Positions 16,375-24,729 are shown, counted from the stretch's first letter. The stretch: 37,927 bases of DNA from an uncultured Clostridium sp. (GCA_948470565.1 CAOKPF010000008.1:1-37927), one strand, 5' to 3'. Notes: a model not told the origin generated them from the letters alone. A program made the numbers and translations.

Positions 16375-17024
16375 TTTCCCTCCTTACTACATTTAGCTTG
16401 TACACATAATCTTTCTTTAGGTCTATTGTCAACACACGTAATAAGTGTAATTTTATTCTCATTTGTTGGCTCTAAATACTCCCAATCATAACTACTTATA
16501 TATTCTTTTAAATTAACAAAATATTGAAATTTTTCTCCATCAATACTATATTCTATTAAATCCCCATTTTCTAATTTATGGATATTAGCAAAATAATTAA
16601 CATTATAACCTCTATTATGTGCAGCAAGCCCTATATTGCCATTTTTTAAACTGGTACTTTCAAAATGCCCTATTGAACTATCAAGTACTTTTTCACTTAC
16701 TCCCTCAACAATATCTATATTATATAGCCCTAGCTTTGGAATAGATATACTTGCTATAACTTTAGTTTTTTGAAAAAAATTATCTTTTTCAAAATTTCTT
16801 TTTGAAATGTATCTTGAATAAAACTTAACATCTTTATCTTTGTTGTTATTATTTTTGCTTTTATAAGCATTATATAAATCCATAGTAAAAAATTTGAAAT
16901 AACAAATATTATTTGATTTAAAACTAATATTAAAAAATATTATAGATATAATTGTTACAGTAAATATAAAAGAAAAACTTAGAACTAATAAAATTACATA
17001 TTTTTTATTTTGTTTATTATTTAT
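16371..17024 (-). CDS. sortase, probably class D, with AUA-type start
   Basis: A cysteine transpeptidase that cleaves LPXTG proteins and joins them to another amine. One N-terminal membrane anchor is followed by the sortase barrel: GNIGLAAHNRG (catalytic His), ITLITCVDN (catalytic Cys) and ERLCVQA (catalytic Arg). The clear ribosome binding site GAAAGGAG (17033-17040) points, 8 bases on, to an in-frame ATA at 17022-17024; no ATG, GTG or TTG lies nearby. An upstream TTG (17081) is in frame but precedes the transcription start of the promoter at 17069-17097. So initiation is probably at AUA, which would keep expression low. Its neighbour and likely substrate is the adhesin, overlapping by 4 bases. 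A palindromic operator covers the start of transcription. Confidence 0.85.
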   Translation of the reverse strand: MNNKQNKKYVILLVLSFSFIFTVTIISIIFFNISFKSNNICYFKFFTMDLYNAYKSKNNNNKDKDVKFYSRYISKRNFEKDNFFQKTKVIASISIPKLGLYNIDIVEGVSEKVLDSSIGHFESTSLKNGNIGLAAHNRGYNVNYFANIHKLENGDLIEYSIDGEKFQYFVNLKEYISSYDWEYLEPTNENKITLITCVDNRPKERLCVQAKCSKEGK

Positions 17025-17048
17025 GTGTATATCTCCTTTCAGGTAAAT

Positions 17049-17063
17049 TGTAAACTGTTTACA
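17049..17063. promoter_or_regulatory. palindromic operator at the sortase-adhesin promoter
   Basis: TGTAAAC-T-GTTTACA, a perfect 15-base palindrome lying at about +1 of the promoter at 17069-17097. Its position suits a repressor. The regulator is not identified. Confidence 0.7.
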
Positions 17064-17068
17064 TATAT

Positions 17069-17097
17069 ATTTTAATACCAAAATATTATTGTGTCAA
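17069..17097 (-). promoter_or_regulatory. sigma-A promoter of the sortase-adhesin operon
   Basis: TTGACA (17092-17097), 17 bases, TAAAAT (17069-17074) on the minus strand. The start of transcription falls near 17062, within the palindrome. Confidence 0.75.
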
Positions 17098-17120
17098 GAA
17101 AAATCGATCGCAAATTACGA

Positions 17121-17151
17121 CAAAAATAATACAGGGAACCTCCCCTGTATT
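17121..17151 (-). terminator. terminator of the 17152 gene
   Basis: AATACAGGG (17128-17136) and CCCTGTATT (17143-17151) form a 9-base-pair stem around a 6-base loop, followed by ATTTTT on the minus strand. It begins directly after the stop codon. Confidence 0.9.
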
Positions 17152-17691
17152 TTATATAATAGATATAGCGCCTGCTACTGCTGTTACTCTTTTTCCGAAA
17201 AAGTCAACAGTTTCAAAATCAACTTGTACGCCATCTCCAACTTTTAATTGATTAAGTTCTATTCTTTTATTATCCTTTAATGTTATAACAGAACCTGGAA
17301 GTGTTACATCTACTTCATCATAATAAGAATAAGGAATATTAGATTTTATAGTTAATGTATACACTCCATCCAAATCAATAGCTACTTTTTCTATTACTCC
17401 CAACATCTTCTTAGGATCCCTTAACCATTGATTAACTTTAAGTACGTTATATTTTAAGAATATAGTACCTGATTCAACGCCCTCATACCAACCTTCAACA
17501 GATTGATATACTATAATTTTATATCCAAGTCCTGTATAAGCTATAGTTCCACCCTCTGGTATAGCTTCAGTACTAAAACAAAATGTTGGAGCTTTACCTC
17601 CTCTTACATTTTTTAAGTCATGGCTATACATAAACATTATAACCAAAATTAAAATTAATATTACAATAAAATCTACTAATACTTTTTTCAT
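17152..17691 (-). CDS. membrane-anchored extracellular protein, 179 aa, unknown
   Basis: The N-terminus is a membrane anchor or uncleaved signal (MKKVLVDFIVILILILVI, about 4-22). The rest is predicted outside: a segment with GGTIAYTGLGYKIIVYQS, a pattern I recall from unnamed clostridial membrane proteins, and a C-terminal beta-rich half (IEKVAIDLDGVYTLTIK, KVGDGVQVDFE) that looks like an OB-type barrel. I do not recognise a named family. I start at ATG 17691, with AGAGG 6 bases before it; an in-frame TTG two codons earlier overlaps that site. It lies between two strong terminators (17121 and 17708) and no convincing promoter is seen, so it may depend on readthrough from the ribosomal cluster. 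Confidence 0.75.
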   Translation of the reverse strand: MKKVLVDFIVILILILVIMFMYSHDLKNVRGGKAPTFCFSTEAIPEGGTIAYTGLGYKIIVYQSVEGWYEGVESGTIFLKYNVLKVNQWLRDPKKMLGVIEKVAIDLDGVYTLTIKSNIPYSYYDEVDVTLPGSVITLKDNKRIELNQLKVGDGVQVDFETVDFFGKRVTAVAGAISII

Positions 17692-17707
17692 ATTCAACCT
17701 CTATACT

Positions 17708-17743
17708 AAAAAGTCATATAAAATTACTACATTTATATGACTT
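17708..17743 (-). terminator. terminator of the ribosomal protein cluster
   Basis: AAGTCATATAAA-type stem of 12 base pairs (17711-17722 with 17732-17743), followed by TTTTTAG on the minus strand. It ends the infA-rplQ transcript 13 bases after the rplQ stop. Confidence 0.85.
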
Positions 17744-17755
17744 CTATATTTACTA

Positions 17756-18277
17756 CTATATTAATTCAATGATTGCCATATCAGCGCCATCACCTTTTCT
17801 GCTAACAAGTCTTACAATTCTTGTATATCCTCCTTTAGCTTCATATTTAGGTGCAATTTCATTAAATAATTTTTCTGTTAAATCCACAGTATTTCCATCT
17901 ACATCTCTTAATTTATTTAGACTTTTAAACATTTTTCTTCTTGCTGCAAGTTTTGATGGCTTATCTACCTTAACTGTTTCTTTTACTACTTCTCTTACTA
18001 CAACTTCATATTTATTTCCATTCTTTGAAGTTTTTTCTTCTTTAACTATTTTTCCGTTTTTATCTCTTTTTGCTCTTGATACAGTTTTTTCTTTTTCTTC
18101 AAAGTTATCCTTCTCTTTTATAGCTAAATCAATTAGACTATCCATAATTGGCTTTACTTCCTTAGCACGTGCTAAAGTAGTTTCTATTTTTCCATTTATA
18201 ACTAAAGATGAAACTAAGTTGTTAAGCATTGACATTCTATGAGAAGTTGTTCTTGAAAGTTTTCTTGTTCCTGGCAT
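17756..18277 (-). CDS. rplQ: 50S ribosomal protein L17 with internal insertion
   Basis: L17 lies near the peptide exit tunnel. The N-terminal block PGTRKLSRTTSHRMSMLNNL and the C-terminal block GGYTRIVRLVSRKGDGADMA are typical. At 173 aa it is about 50-60 residues longer than usual bacterial L17: an insert of charged, Lys/Glu-rich sequence (about residues 56-112, including KNGKIVKEEKTSKNGNKYE) sits between the helix ending DLAIKE and the conserved AARRKMFKSL. TAAGGAGG precedes the ATG. It is the last gene of the cluster and is followed by a terminator. Confidence 0.95.
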   Translation of the reverse strand: MPGTRKLSRTTSHRMSMLNNLVSSLVINGKIETTLARAKEVKPIMDSLIDLAIKEKDNFEEKEKTVSRAKRDKNGKIVKEEKTSKNGNKYEVVVREVVKETVKVDKPSKLAARRKMFKSLNKLRDVDGNTVDLTEKLFNEIAPKYEAKGGYTRIVRLVSRKGDGADMAIIELI

Positions 18278-18297
18278 TTGTATTTCCTCCTTATATT

Positions 18298-19245
18298 CTA
18301 GTCTTCTTTATTCTTAAACTCAAGACCCAGTTCTGCTACTTTGTTTATAACCTCATCTAAAGATTTCTTTCCTAGATTTCTTACTTTTATCATATCTTGT
18401 TCAGATTTATTAACAATATCTGCAACTGTATGAATACCAGCTCTTTTCAAGCAATTGTATGATCTTACTGAAAGTTCCAAATCCTCTATTGGTGTTTCTA
18501 GTAGTTTGTCTTTCATAGACATTTCTTTCTTAGACATTATAGACATTGTTTTTGCAATCTCTGATAAGTCAACAAACATTTCTAAATGCTCATTTAAAAT
18601 TTTTGCTGCCATACTTAATGCCTGATAAGGTTCAATAACACCGTTTGTCCAAATTTCCATTACTAAGCTATCATAGTCCGCATTTTGACCAACTCTGGTT
18701 TTTCCTACTTCGAAATTAACCTTCTTTACAGGTGTAAAAATTGAATCTATAGGTAAAACATCTTCTGGTATATTTGAATCTTTTGCTCTTTCACCTGGTA
18801 TATACCCTCTACCTTTTATTACTGTCATTTCAATATTAAGTGATGAACCCTCCTCAACATAAGCAATGTGTAAATCTTCATTTACAACACTTATAGTTCC
18901 ATCAGTTTGAATATCTTTTGCAGTAACTTCACAAGGTCCAACAGCCTTAATTGAGATACTCTTATCATCCATATCATCTGATTTTAAGCATACTTCTTTA
19001 AGATTTAATATTATATCTGTTACATCTTCTGTTACACCACTAACTGAAGAAAATTCATGATTTACACCCTCAATTTTCACAGTATTTATAGCATAACCTG
19101 GCAATGAAGAAAGTAATATTCTTCTAAGTGAATTACCAAGTGTAATTCCAAAACCTCTTTCTAAAGGTTCTACTTCAAATCTTGCATAATATGTGTCTAC
19201 ATCTACTTCGACACATCTTATCTCTGGTCTTTGCATTTCGATCAT
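18298..19245 (-). CDS. rpoA: RNA polymerase alpha subunit
   Basis: The alpha dimer nucleates RNA polymerase assembly. 315 aa, normal length. The N-terminal domain carries VEPLERGFGITLGNSLRRIL and the dimer interface; the C-terminal domain (about 250-315) carries ELSVRSYNCLKRAGIHTV and KVRNLGKKSLDEV, which bind UP elements and activators. AAGGGGG precedes the start. An ATG three codons later (MQRPEI) is possible. Gene order rpsD-rpoA-rplQ is conserved. Confidence 0.98.
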   Translation of the reverse strand: MIEMQRPEIRCVEVDVDTYYARFEVEPLERGFGITLGNSLRRILLSSLPGYAINTVKIEGVNHEFSSVSGVTEDVTDIILNLKEVCLKSDDMDDKSISIKAVGPCEVTAKDIQTDGTISVVNEDLHIAYVEEGSSLNIEMTVIKGRGYIPGERAKDSNIPEDVLPIDSIFTPVKKVNFEVGKTRVGQNADYDSLVMEIWTNGVIEPYQALSMAAKILNEHLEMFVDLSEIAKTMSIMSKKEMSMKDKLLETPIEDLELSVRSYNCLKRAGIHTVADIVNKSEQDMIKVRNLGKKSLDEVINKVAELGLEFKNKED

Positions 19246-19304
19246 TTTTTAACCCCCTTAATACGCTCTGATTACACGTATTATCTTTTACTAAATGACT
19301 TCAA

Positions 19305-19934
19305 TTAATTCTTAGAGTATAACTCAACTATTAGACTTTCTTGTACTTCAAGATCTACATCTTCTCTAGTTGGTTTTCTTAGCACTTTTGCTTCTAATTT
19401 TTCTTTGTCCATCTCTAACCAAGATGGTACTGCTTTTAATTTATTTTCTTCTACAACTAATGTTATTGCTTTATTAGCTTTTTTGGCATCTCTTACTTTT
19501 ATAACATCACCAACTTTGCATATATATGATGGTATATTAACTTTTTTTCCATTAACTTCTATCATCTCATATCCAACCAATTGTCTTGATTGTGCTCTTG
19601 AAGAACCTATTCCCATTCTATATGCAACATTGTCTAATCTTAATTCTAATTGTTCAAATAACATATCTGAAGTTACTCCTTCTCTCCTGAAGGCTTCATT
19701 ATAATATTTTCTAAATTGAGATTCAGAAACTCTATAATATGTTTTAGCTCTTTGTTTTGCTCTTAGTTGTAATCCATATTCTGATAATTTAACTCTATTT
19801 TTACCATGTTGACCTGGTGCAAACGCTCTTCTATCTATTGCACATTTGTTTGAATTACATCTAGTGCCTTTTAAGAAAAGTTTTATACCTTCTCTTCTAC
19901 ATTTTTTACATACTGCTTCTGTATATCTTGCCAT
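19305..19934 (-). CDS. rpsD: 30S ribosomal protein S4, zinc-binding form
   Basis: S4 starts 30S assembly by binding the 5' domain of 16S rRNA. 209 aa. The N-terminus has four cysteines (C9, C12, C26, C31; CX2C-X13-CX4C), the zinc-ribbon form. The central S4 RNA-binding domain shows LELRLDNVAYRMG and SSRAQSRQLVGYEMIEVNGK. A good ribosome binding site (GGGAGGAAAGG) precedes the ATG. In many bacteria S4 also represses its own operon; a small stem (AATACG/CGTATT, 19260-19282) lies between rpsD and rpoA, with no evidence that it is used this way. Confidence 0.97.
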   Translation of the reverse strand: MARYTEAVCKKCRREGIKLFLKGTRCNSNKCAIDRRAFAPGQHGKNRVKLSEYGLQLRAKQRAKTYYRVSESQFRKYYNEAFRREGVTSDMLFEQLELRLDNVAYRMGIGSSRAQSRQLVGYEMIEVNGKKVNIPSYICKVGDVIKVRDAKKANKAITLVVEENKLKAVPSWLEMDKEKLEAKVLRKPTREDVDLEVQESLIVELYSKN

Positions 19935-19951
19935 TTATCCTTTCCTCCCCA

Positions 19952-20344
19952 CTATACTCTTCTTCTCTTTGGTGGTCTACAACCATTATGTGGTATTGGA
20001 GTTACATCTTTTATCATGTTTATTTCCAATCCAGCTGCTTGTAGTGATCTTATAGCTGCTTCTCTACCTGAACCTGGTCCCTTTACAAAAACTTCTACAC
20101 TTTTTAAACCATGTTCCATTGCAGCCTTAGCTGCTGTTTCAGCTGCTTGACTTGCTGCATAAGGAGTATTTTTTCTTGAACCTTTAAAACCAAGTCCACC
20201 AGCACTTGCCCAAGATAATACATTACCTTGTGTATCAGTCATTGTAACAATTGTATTGTTAAATGATGATTGAATATGAGCAGCACCTGTTGATACATTC
20301 TTTTTAACTTTTTTCTTTGTTACTGATTTTTTCTTTACTGCCAT
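19952..20344 (-). CDS. rpsK: 30S ribosomal protein S11
   Basis: S11 lies on the 30S platform next to the mRNA exit. Full length at 130 aa: basic tail [15 protein letters not shown], then [36 protein letters not shown]-type motif, [13 protein letters not shown] and the C-terminal [25 protein letters not shown] upstream. It begins 4 bases after the rpsM stop. Confidence 0.98.
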   Translation of the reverse strand: MAVKKKSVTKKKVKKNVSTGAAHIQSSFNNTIVTMTDTQGNVLSWASAGGLGFKGSRKNTPYAASQAAETAAKAAMEHGLKSVEVFVKGPGSGREAAIRSLQAAGLEINMIKDVTPIPHNGCRPPKRRRV

Positions 20345-20348
20345 AATA

Positions 20349-20720
20349 CTATACTCCCTTCTTTCCTGCTATTGGTCTTGCTGGACCTTTTCTTGTTCTA
20401 GCATTTGTCTTTGTTCTTTGTCCACGAACTGGTAATCTTCTTTTATGTCTTTGACCTCTATAACAATTAATTTCCATTAATCTTTTTATATTTAATGCTA
20501 CTTCTTTACGAAGATCTCCTTCTACTGTATAATCTCTTTCGATTATTTCTCTTATTTTTGCCTCTTCTTCTTCAGTAAAATCTTTCACTCTTTTAGTGAT
20601 CTCTACACCTGCTTCTGCAAGTATTTTTCTTGATGCAGAACGACCTATTCCATATATTGATGTTAGTCCTATTTCTGCTACCTTATTTTTTGGTAAATCC
20701 ACTCCTGCTATACGTGCCAT
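20349..20720 (-). CDS. rpsM: 30S ribosomal protein S13
   Basis: S13 sits in the head of the 30S subunit and contacts the P-site tRNA and the 50S. 123 aa, typical: [12 protein letters not shown] at the start, the helix-two-turn-helix [15 protein letters not shown], and the basic tail [25 protein letters not shown] precedes the ATG. It lies between rpmJ (19 bases upstream) and rpsK. Confidence 0.98.
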   Translation of the reverse strand: MARIAGVDLPKNKVAEIGLTSIYGIGRSASRKILAEAGVEITKRVKDFTEEEEAKIREIIERDYTVEGDLRKEVALNIKRLMEINCYRGQRHKRRLPVRGQRTKTNARTRKGPARPIAGKKGV

Positions 20721-20739
20721 TTAATTCTACACCCCCATA

Positions 20740-20853
20740 TTAACCTTGTCTTTGTTTGTGCTTTGGATTCTCACAAATAACTCTTAGAGTTCCTTTTCTT
20801 CTAATAATCTTGCACTTTTCACAAATTTTTTTTACAGATGGTCTTACTTTCAT
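20740..20853 (-). CDS. rpmJ: 50S ribosomal protein L36
   Basis: A 37-aa frame: begins [15 protein letters not shown] and ends PKHKQRQG. L36 binds 23S rRNA and here is the zinc-ribbon form, with C11, C14, C27 and H32. AAGGAGG lies upstream with a slightly long spacer. Its place between infA and rpsM is the universal gene order. A 21-base palindrome (20878-20898) lies in the leader. Confidence 0.97.
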   Translation of the reverse strand: MKVRPSVKKICEKCKIIRRKGTLRVICENPKHKQRQG

Positions 20854-20877
20854 TTTCTTTATCCTCCTTAAAAAAGT

Positions 20878-20898
20878 TTTTGTTAATAATTAACAAAA
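20878..20898. promoter_or_regulatory. 21-base palindrome upstream of rpmJ
   Basis: TTTTGTTAAT-A-ATTAACAAAA, perfect 10-base arms, in the infA-rpmJ spacer before the rpmJ ribosome binding site. In the transcript it is followed by ACUUUUUU, so it could act as a weak attenuator or an RNA-processing hairpin. A second hairpin, TAGGAAAA/TTTTCCTA (20931-20952), lies just upstream. Confidence 0.45.
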
Positions 20899-21000
20899 GT
20901 AAGTGTATATAATAAACATTAAATTAAGAATAGGAAAAAAAGGCTTTTCCTACAGCCGCTCTAATTTAGTGCTTATTTCTAATTTAATAAAATAATAGGA

Positions 21001-21219
21001 TTACTTTGCTCTCCAAGTAATTCTTCCCTTAGTTAAGTCATAAGTTGACAGTTCTAATTTTACTTTATCTCCTGGTAATATTTTTATATAATGCATTCTA
21101 AGTTTACCAGAAATATGAGCTAATACCTCATGTCCATTTTCAAGTTTTACTTTAAAATTCGCATTTGGTAACGCTTCAACAACAATGCCTTCAACTTCTA
21201 TAACATCGTCTTTTGCCAT
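21001..21219 (-). CDS. infA: translation initiation factor IF-1
   Basis: IF-1 occupies the A site of the 30S subunit during initiation. 72 aa, single OB fold: [40 protein letters not shown], and the C-terminal [11 protein letters not shown]; all family positions are in place. AGGAGG precedes the ATG. It has its own consensus promoter (21274-21302); the map, adk and secY genes usually found upstream are absent, so the spc operon ends elsewhere or has been split. Confidence 0.98.
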   Translation of the reverse strand: MAKDDVIEVEGIVVEALPNANFKVKLENGHEVLAHISGKLRMHYIKILPGDKVKLELSTYDLTKGRITWRAK

Positions 21220-21243
21220 GTTTCTTCCTCCTATTACATAATC

Positions 21244-21266
21244 TTAAATGTAAAAATTACATTTAA
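21244..21266 (-). promoter_or_regulatory. hairpin in the infA leader
   Basis: TTAAATGTA and TACATTTAA form a perfect 9-base-pair inverted repeat with a 5-base loop, just downstream of the infA transcription start. It could stabilise the 5' end of the mRNA or serve as an operator. Confidence 0.5.
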
Positions 21267-21273
21267 CGTATAT

Positions 21274-21302
21274 ATTATACTTTATTTTACTCAATATGTC
21301 AA
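21274..21302 (-). promoter_or_regulatory. consensus sigma-A promoter of infA and the ribosomal cluster
   Basis: TTGACA (21297-21302), 17 bases, TATAAT (21274-21279) on the minus strand, perfect consensus. No other promoter is evident before rplQ. Confidence 0.9.
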
Positions 21303-21489
21303 CTATTTTAAAGGAAATTTTTAAGGAATTTGCTTGCTTATATAGAAAAATTATAAAATAAATTAATATTCTTCCAAATAATTATCTACATAATTTTTTT
21401 ATCTAAAATTAAAAGCCTTTCTCTATTTTAGTTTTTCTAAAAAACTATATTGGATAGATACATTTTATTTCACAGTCTATAATAATTTT
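21303..21489. other. AT-rich spacer between the kinase gene and infA
   Basis: No reading frame of interest. A loose stem CTAAAAT/ATTTTAG (21403-21431) is followed by TTTTTC only on the plus strand, where no gene ends. A convincing terminator for the kinase gene is not visible. Confidence 0.5.
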
Positions 21490-23049
21490 TTATGTCTTTT
21501 TATTTTCATTATTCTTTTTATTATCAACATTTTTCCTTATATCTCTTTCAAGTTCAAACCAAAAGTCAGAACCTACATTTATTTCACTTTTAACGCCATA
21601 ATTAGCATCATGCTTATCTAGAATATTTTTTACAATAGAAAGCCCAAGCCCAGTACCATTATCTGCTCTTTTATAAGTCTTATCCACCCTATAATATCTA
21701 GTCCATATATGTTTTAAGTTTTCTTTAGAAATTCCAGGACCATTATCAATAACATCAAAACGAACTCTTCTTCCAAATCCTTTTAATTTTATTTCAATTT
21801 GCTTATTATCTAAACTATGACTAATAGCATTATTTACCAAGTTATAAATAACTTGTTCAATTTTTACTTTATCTGCAACTACAAAAATATTTTCCTGAAT
21901 CTCTATTTTAAAATTACACATTTCATTTTCCTTTAAAATTTGAAATCCATTAACTATATTTTTAGTTATCTCGCTTAAATTAATTCTTTCTTTATTTAAA
22001 CGTATTACACCACTTTCAATTTTAGACAAATCCATCATATCATTTACAAGTCTACTAAGTCTATCTGTCTCATCAATTATTACTTGCAAATGTTCTTCTC
22101 TTTTTTCTTTGTTATCTCCAGATAGATCTCTAATCATTTCTGAATATGCTTTAATCATAGTAAGAGGGGTCTTTAAATCATGTGATACATTAGCCATAAG
22201 TTCTTTTCTGATTTTATCAGTTTTTTCTAACTCTTGTGTAGTAAAATTTAAAGTATCTGCCAGATCATCTATTTCAGTATAGCCTGCTTTTTCAAACTTT
22301 ATATTGTAATTTCCAGTAGCAAGTTTTCTTGCAGTTTCATTTATCTTTCTTATAGGACTAGAAAGTTTTTTTGATATAAATACTGAAATTATAGATGAAA
22401 ATAAAAGTGAAATAATTGTAACATACAAAAGTTGCACTTTTAATACACTAATAGTCGAATCTATCGGATCAATTGAGGCTACCATAATTATACAATTATC
22501 TGTATTATTTATTTGTTTTCCATATATAAATATTTCAGATTTTATCTTCTCTAATTTTGATGTATAACTTATTCTATTATTAGCACTATTTTTTATCTCA
22601 TCTATTATACTTGAAAAATCAATACTAATTATCTTTGATGTCCCAGGAATAGTTTTATACGGATCTCCATTAGAAGAATAAACAATCTCCTTATTTAAAC
22701 TTACAATATATATTCCTAAGGCATTTTTATACGCAATATTATCGATATATTCTTCTATTCCATCACTATTATATAATTCCTCAATTTGATAAGCAAGTTT
22801 TATAACTTCACTTTTTTTCATTGAACTATAATAACCTTGCAAAAAGATAATTTGCATGAACCATAGTACTATAAGTATCATCGTTGCAAACATAACAAAA
22901 TATACCCAAATTTTATATGTAAGTGTTTCCGTAGTCTTTGCCTTAAATTTTATACTAGCAACTTTGTGCGATTTATTAAGAATTCTATTTTTTAATAGTA
23001 GTAACTTATACTGTATAGTTCTAAACAGATCTAATAATTTACTCTTCAA
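21490..23049 (-). CDS. membrane sensor histidine kinase
   Basis: A 519-aa two-component sensor. Order: transmembrane helix 1 (about 47-70), extracellular sensor region (71-204), helix 2 (205-226), HAMP (227-279), dimerisation domain with H box VSHDLKTPLTMIKAY (His290), and ATPase domain with N box YNLVNNAISHS, G1 VIDNGPGI, F box IWTRYYRV and G2 NGTGLGLSIV. The start is TTG at 23049, overlapping the end of the response-regulator gene by 11 bases, so the two are translationally coupled. The N-terminus has an unusual 40-residue basic cytosolic tail. Signal unknown. Confidence 0.95.
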   Translation of the reverse strand: MKSKLLDLFRTIQYKLLLLKNRILNKSHKVASIKFKAKTTETLTYKIWVYFVMFATMILIVLWFMQIIFLQGYYSSMKKSEVIKLAYQIEELYNSDGIEEYIDNIAYKNALGIYIVSLNKEIVYSSNGDPYKTIPGTSKIISIDFSSIIDEIKNSANNRISYTSKLEKIKSEIFIYGKQINNTDNCIIMVASIDPIDSTISVLKVQLLYVTIISLLFSSIISVFISKKLSSPIRKINETARKLATGNYNIKFEKAGYTEIDDLADTLNFTTQELEKTDKIRKELMANVSHDLKTPLTMIKAYSEMIRDLSGDNKEKREEHLQVIIDETDRLSRLVNDMMDLSKIESGVIRLNKERINLSEITKNIVNGFQILKENEMCNFKIEIQENIFVVADKVKIEQVIYNLVNNAISHSLDNKQIEIKLKGFGRRVRFDVIDNGPGISKENLKHIWTRYYRVDKTYKRADNGTGLGLSIVKNILDKHDANYGVKSEINVGSDFWFELERDIRKNVDNKKNNENKKT

Positions 23050-23704
23050 ATTTATATCCCATTCCTCTCACAGTTATAATATTATCTCTATATTTTCCAA
23101 TACTATTTCTAAGCATTTTTACATGCGTATCTACAGTTCTATCCTCTCCATAAAAGTCATAACCCCATACTTCATTTAATATTTTTTCTCTAGACAAAGC
23201 AATATTTTTGTTAACAATTAAATATACTAACAATTCATACTCTTTAGGGGTAAGTTCTACCTTATTAGAATCAACATAAACATTTCTTGCAAGCATATCA
23301 ATTTCGAGTCCCTTATATTTATATTTTTCTTTTATTTCCTCTTCTTTGTTTACTCTATTTAAAATTGCATTTATTCTTGCCATTACTTCTTTTGGACTAA
23401 ATGGCTTTACTACATAATCATCTATTCCAATTTCAAATCCAAATAGTTTATCGTACTCTTCACCTCTAGCAGATAACATTAGTACTGGTATATCTTTTTT
23501 TTTCTTAATTTCCTTTATTGTTGAAAATCCATCAAGCTTTGGCATCATAACATCCATAACTATTATATCATAAGTTTCATTTGAGCATTTATCGATCGCA
23601 TCAAGTCCATCAACTGCCTCATTTACTTCATATCCTTCAAATTCAGCATACTCACGTATTACTTTTCTAATTTTCTCTTCATCATCTACTATTAATATCT
23701 TCAT
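23039..23704 (-). CDS. OmpR/PhoB-family response regulator
   Basis: 221 aa. Receiver domain with acidic pair DDEE (7-10), phospho-acceptor Asp51 in IVMDVMMPK, Ser78 in MLSARG and Lys100 in VVKPF. C-terminal winged helix with ELTPKEYELLVYL, REKILNEVWGYDF and RTVDTHVKMLRNSI, which binds direct repeats in target promoters. AGGAGG precedes the ATG. It partners with the overlapping kinase. Upstream only a -10 box is clear, which would suit an activated, perhaps self-regulated promoter. Confidence 0.96.
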   Translation of the reverse strand: MKILIVDDEEKIRKVIREYAEFEGYEVNEAVDGLDAIDKCSNETYDIIVMDVMMPKLDGFSTIKEIKKKKDIPVLMLSARGEEYDKLFGFEIGIDDYVVKPFSPKEVMARINAILNRVNKEEEIKEKYKYKGLEIDMLARNVYVDSNKVELTPKEYELLVYLIVNKNIALSREKILNEVWGYDFYGEDRTVDTHVKMLRNSIGKYRDNIITVRGMGYKFEE

Positions 23705-23729
23705 AATATCCTCCTAAGCTTTTCATTAA

Positions 23730-23735
23730 ATTATA
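23730..23735 (-). promoter_or_regulatory. -10 box before the response regulator
   Basis: TATAAT on the minus strand, about 25 bases before the ATG, with no recognisable -35 at 16-18 bases. This may mean dependence on an activator. Confidence 0.35.
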
Positions 23736-23788
23736 TACTAAAATTGTGATAGTTTTATGAAATTTATGTTAATTAATTGCATATATAT

Positions 23789-23827
23789 AAATACCACGTA
23801 AAATATTACACAATTTACATGGTATTT
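23789..23827. terminator. hairpin after the 23834 gene
   Basis: AAATACCACGTAAA pairs with TTTACATGGTATTT (14 positions, one mismatch). The U-run is good on the plus strand and short on the minus strand, where it would end the gene at 23834. Confidence 0.65.
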
Positions 23828-23833
23828 TTATTA

Positions 23834-24709
23834 CTATATTTTTACATTTGTGGATAATACTTCTACAAATTTGTTATTTTTGTATTCAAGTATATCATAT
23901 TTTACCTCAAATTCCTTTGTTTCTTGGATAATAATTTCATTTGTTCCATCATTATTTATATCTGTTACAAAACAAAAAGAATAAATAGGCCAACTTTCTG
24001 ATTTCTCCTTATCTGATACATAATTATATTTTACTAAACTAGCCTTTCCTTGTGGATTTACATATACTATAGCACTATATACTCCAAAAGATTTTCCCTG
24101 TTCATTTGTAACACATAAAATCCTACCATATCCACTATTTTCTATTACCAAGTTATATGCCTCCGTAATTTTTATAGATGTATTAAATAATCTATATATT
24201 CCCAATGCTTTTTTTACACTTGAAATATCTTGCTCTGTAACATTTAAATCTTTTGTTGCAGGATTTGACATTATGTTATTATCACCACTTGCTACTGCAA
24301 TATATTCATCTACGATATTCGTATTAGTAGTAGCTGTATATACTGAAGTGCCATTTCCTTTAGAAATTGATTTTAGAGTATAAGTTCCAGCCTTTCCTCT
24401 TGAATTATACACATTAATTGATACTTCTGATGTATTTTTGCTATTAAAATAGTATCTTTCAGTACTTACCCACGTATTATTATACAAAGCACCTATTAAT
24501 AAATTATTTATTATTATAGGTGTAGAATTAATAGCAACATCATCAGAAACAAGACTTGCACTATTATCTAATTTTTCATAAGTTATATTATTTTTTAGTT
24601 TTATATATATAACGAATGAAACGGTAATAGCTAGAATTAATATTAAAAAAACTATTAATAGTCTTAAATACCTCCTAGATTTTAACACATTTTTTGAATA
24701 ATTATCCAT
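23834..24709 (-). CDS. membrane-anchored exported protein, 291 aa, unknown
   Basis: One N-terminal transmembrane helix (about 15-37) after a basic start, then an extracellular domain of about 250 residues rich in Ser, Thr and Asn. Near the end is DINNDGTNEIII, a calcium-loop pattern of the kind seen in FG-GAP/VCBS repeats; only one copy is present. No family is recognised. GGGGAGG precedes the ATG. It lies upstream of the two-component genes on the same strand and may be a secreted partner of that system, but a hairpin separates them. Confidence 0.75.
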   Translation of the reverse strand: MDNYSKNVLKSRRYLRLLIVFLILILAITVSFVIYIKLKNNITYEKLDNSASLVSDDVAINSTPIIINNLLIGALYNNTWVSTERYYFNSKNTSEVSINVYNSRGKAGTYTLKSISKGNGTSVYTATTNTNIVDEYIAVASGDNNIMSNPATKDLNVTEQDISSVKKALGIYRLFNTSIKITEAYNLVIENSGYGRILCVTNEQGKSFGVYSAIVYVNPQGKASLVKYNYVSDKEKSESWPIYSFCFVTDINNDGTNEIIIQETKEFEVKYDILEYKNNKFVEVLSTNVKI

Positions 24710-24729
24710 TAATACCTCCCCTTTATCAT

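Noticed and set aside
17756-18277. Plus-strand frames opposite rplQ, rpsD, scpA, ruvB and the ligase
   Set aside because: Mirror frames of real genes, without ribosome binding sites or family motifs.
19260-19282. Stem AATACG/CGTATT between rpsD and rpoA as an S4 control site
   Set aside because: Only six base pairs and no pseudoknot partner seen; support too weak.
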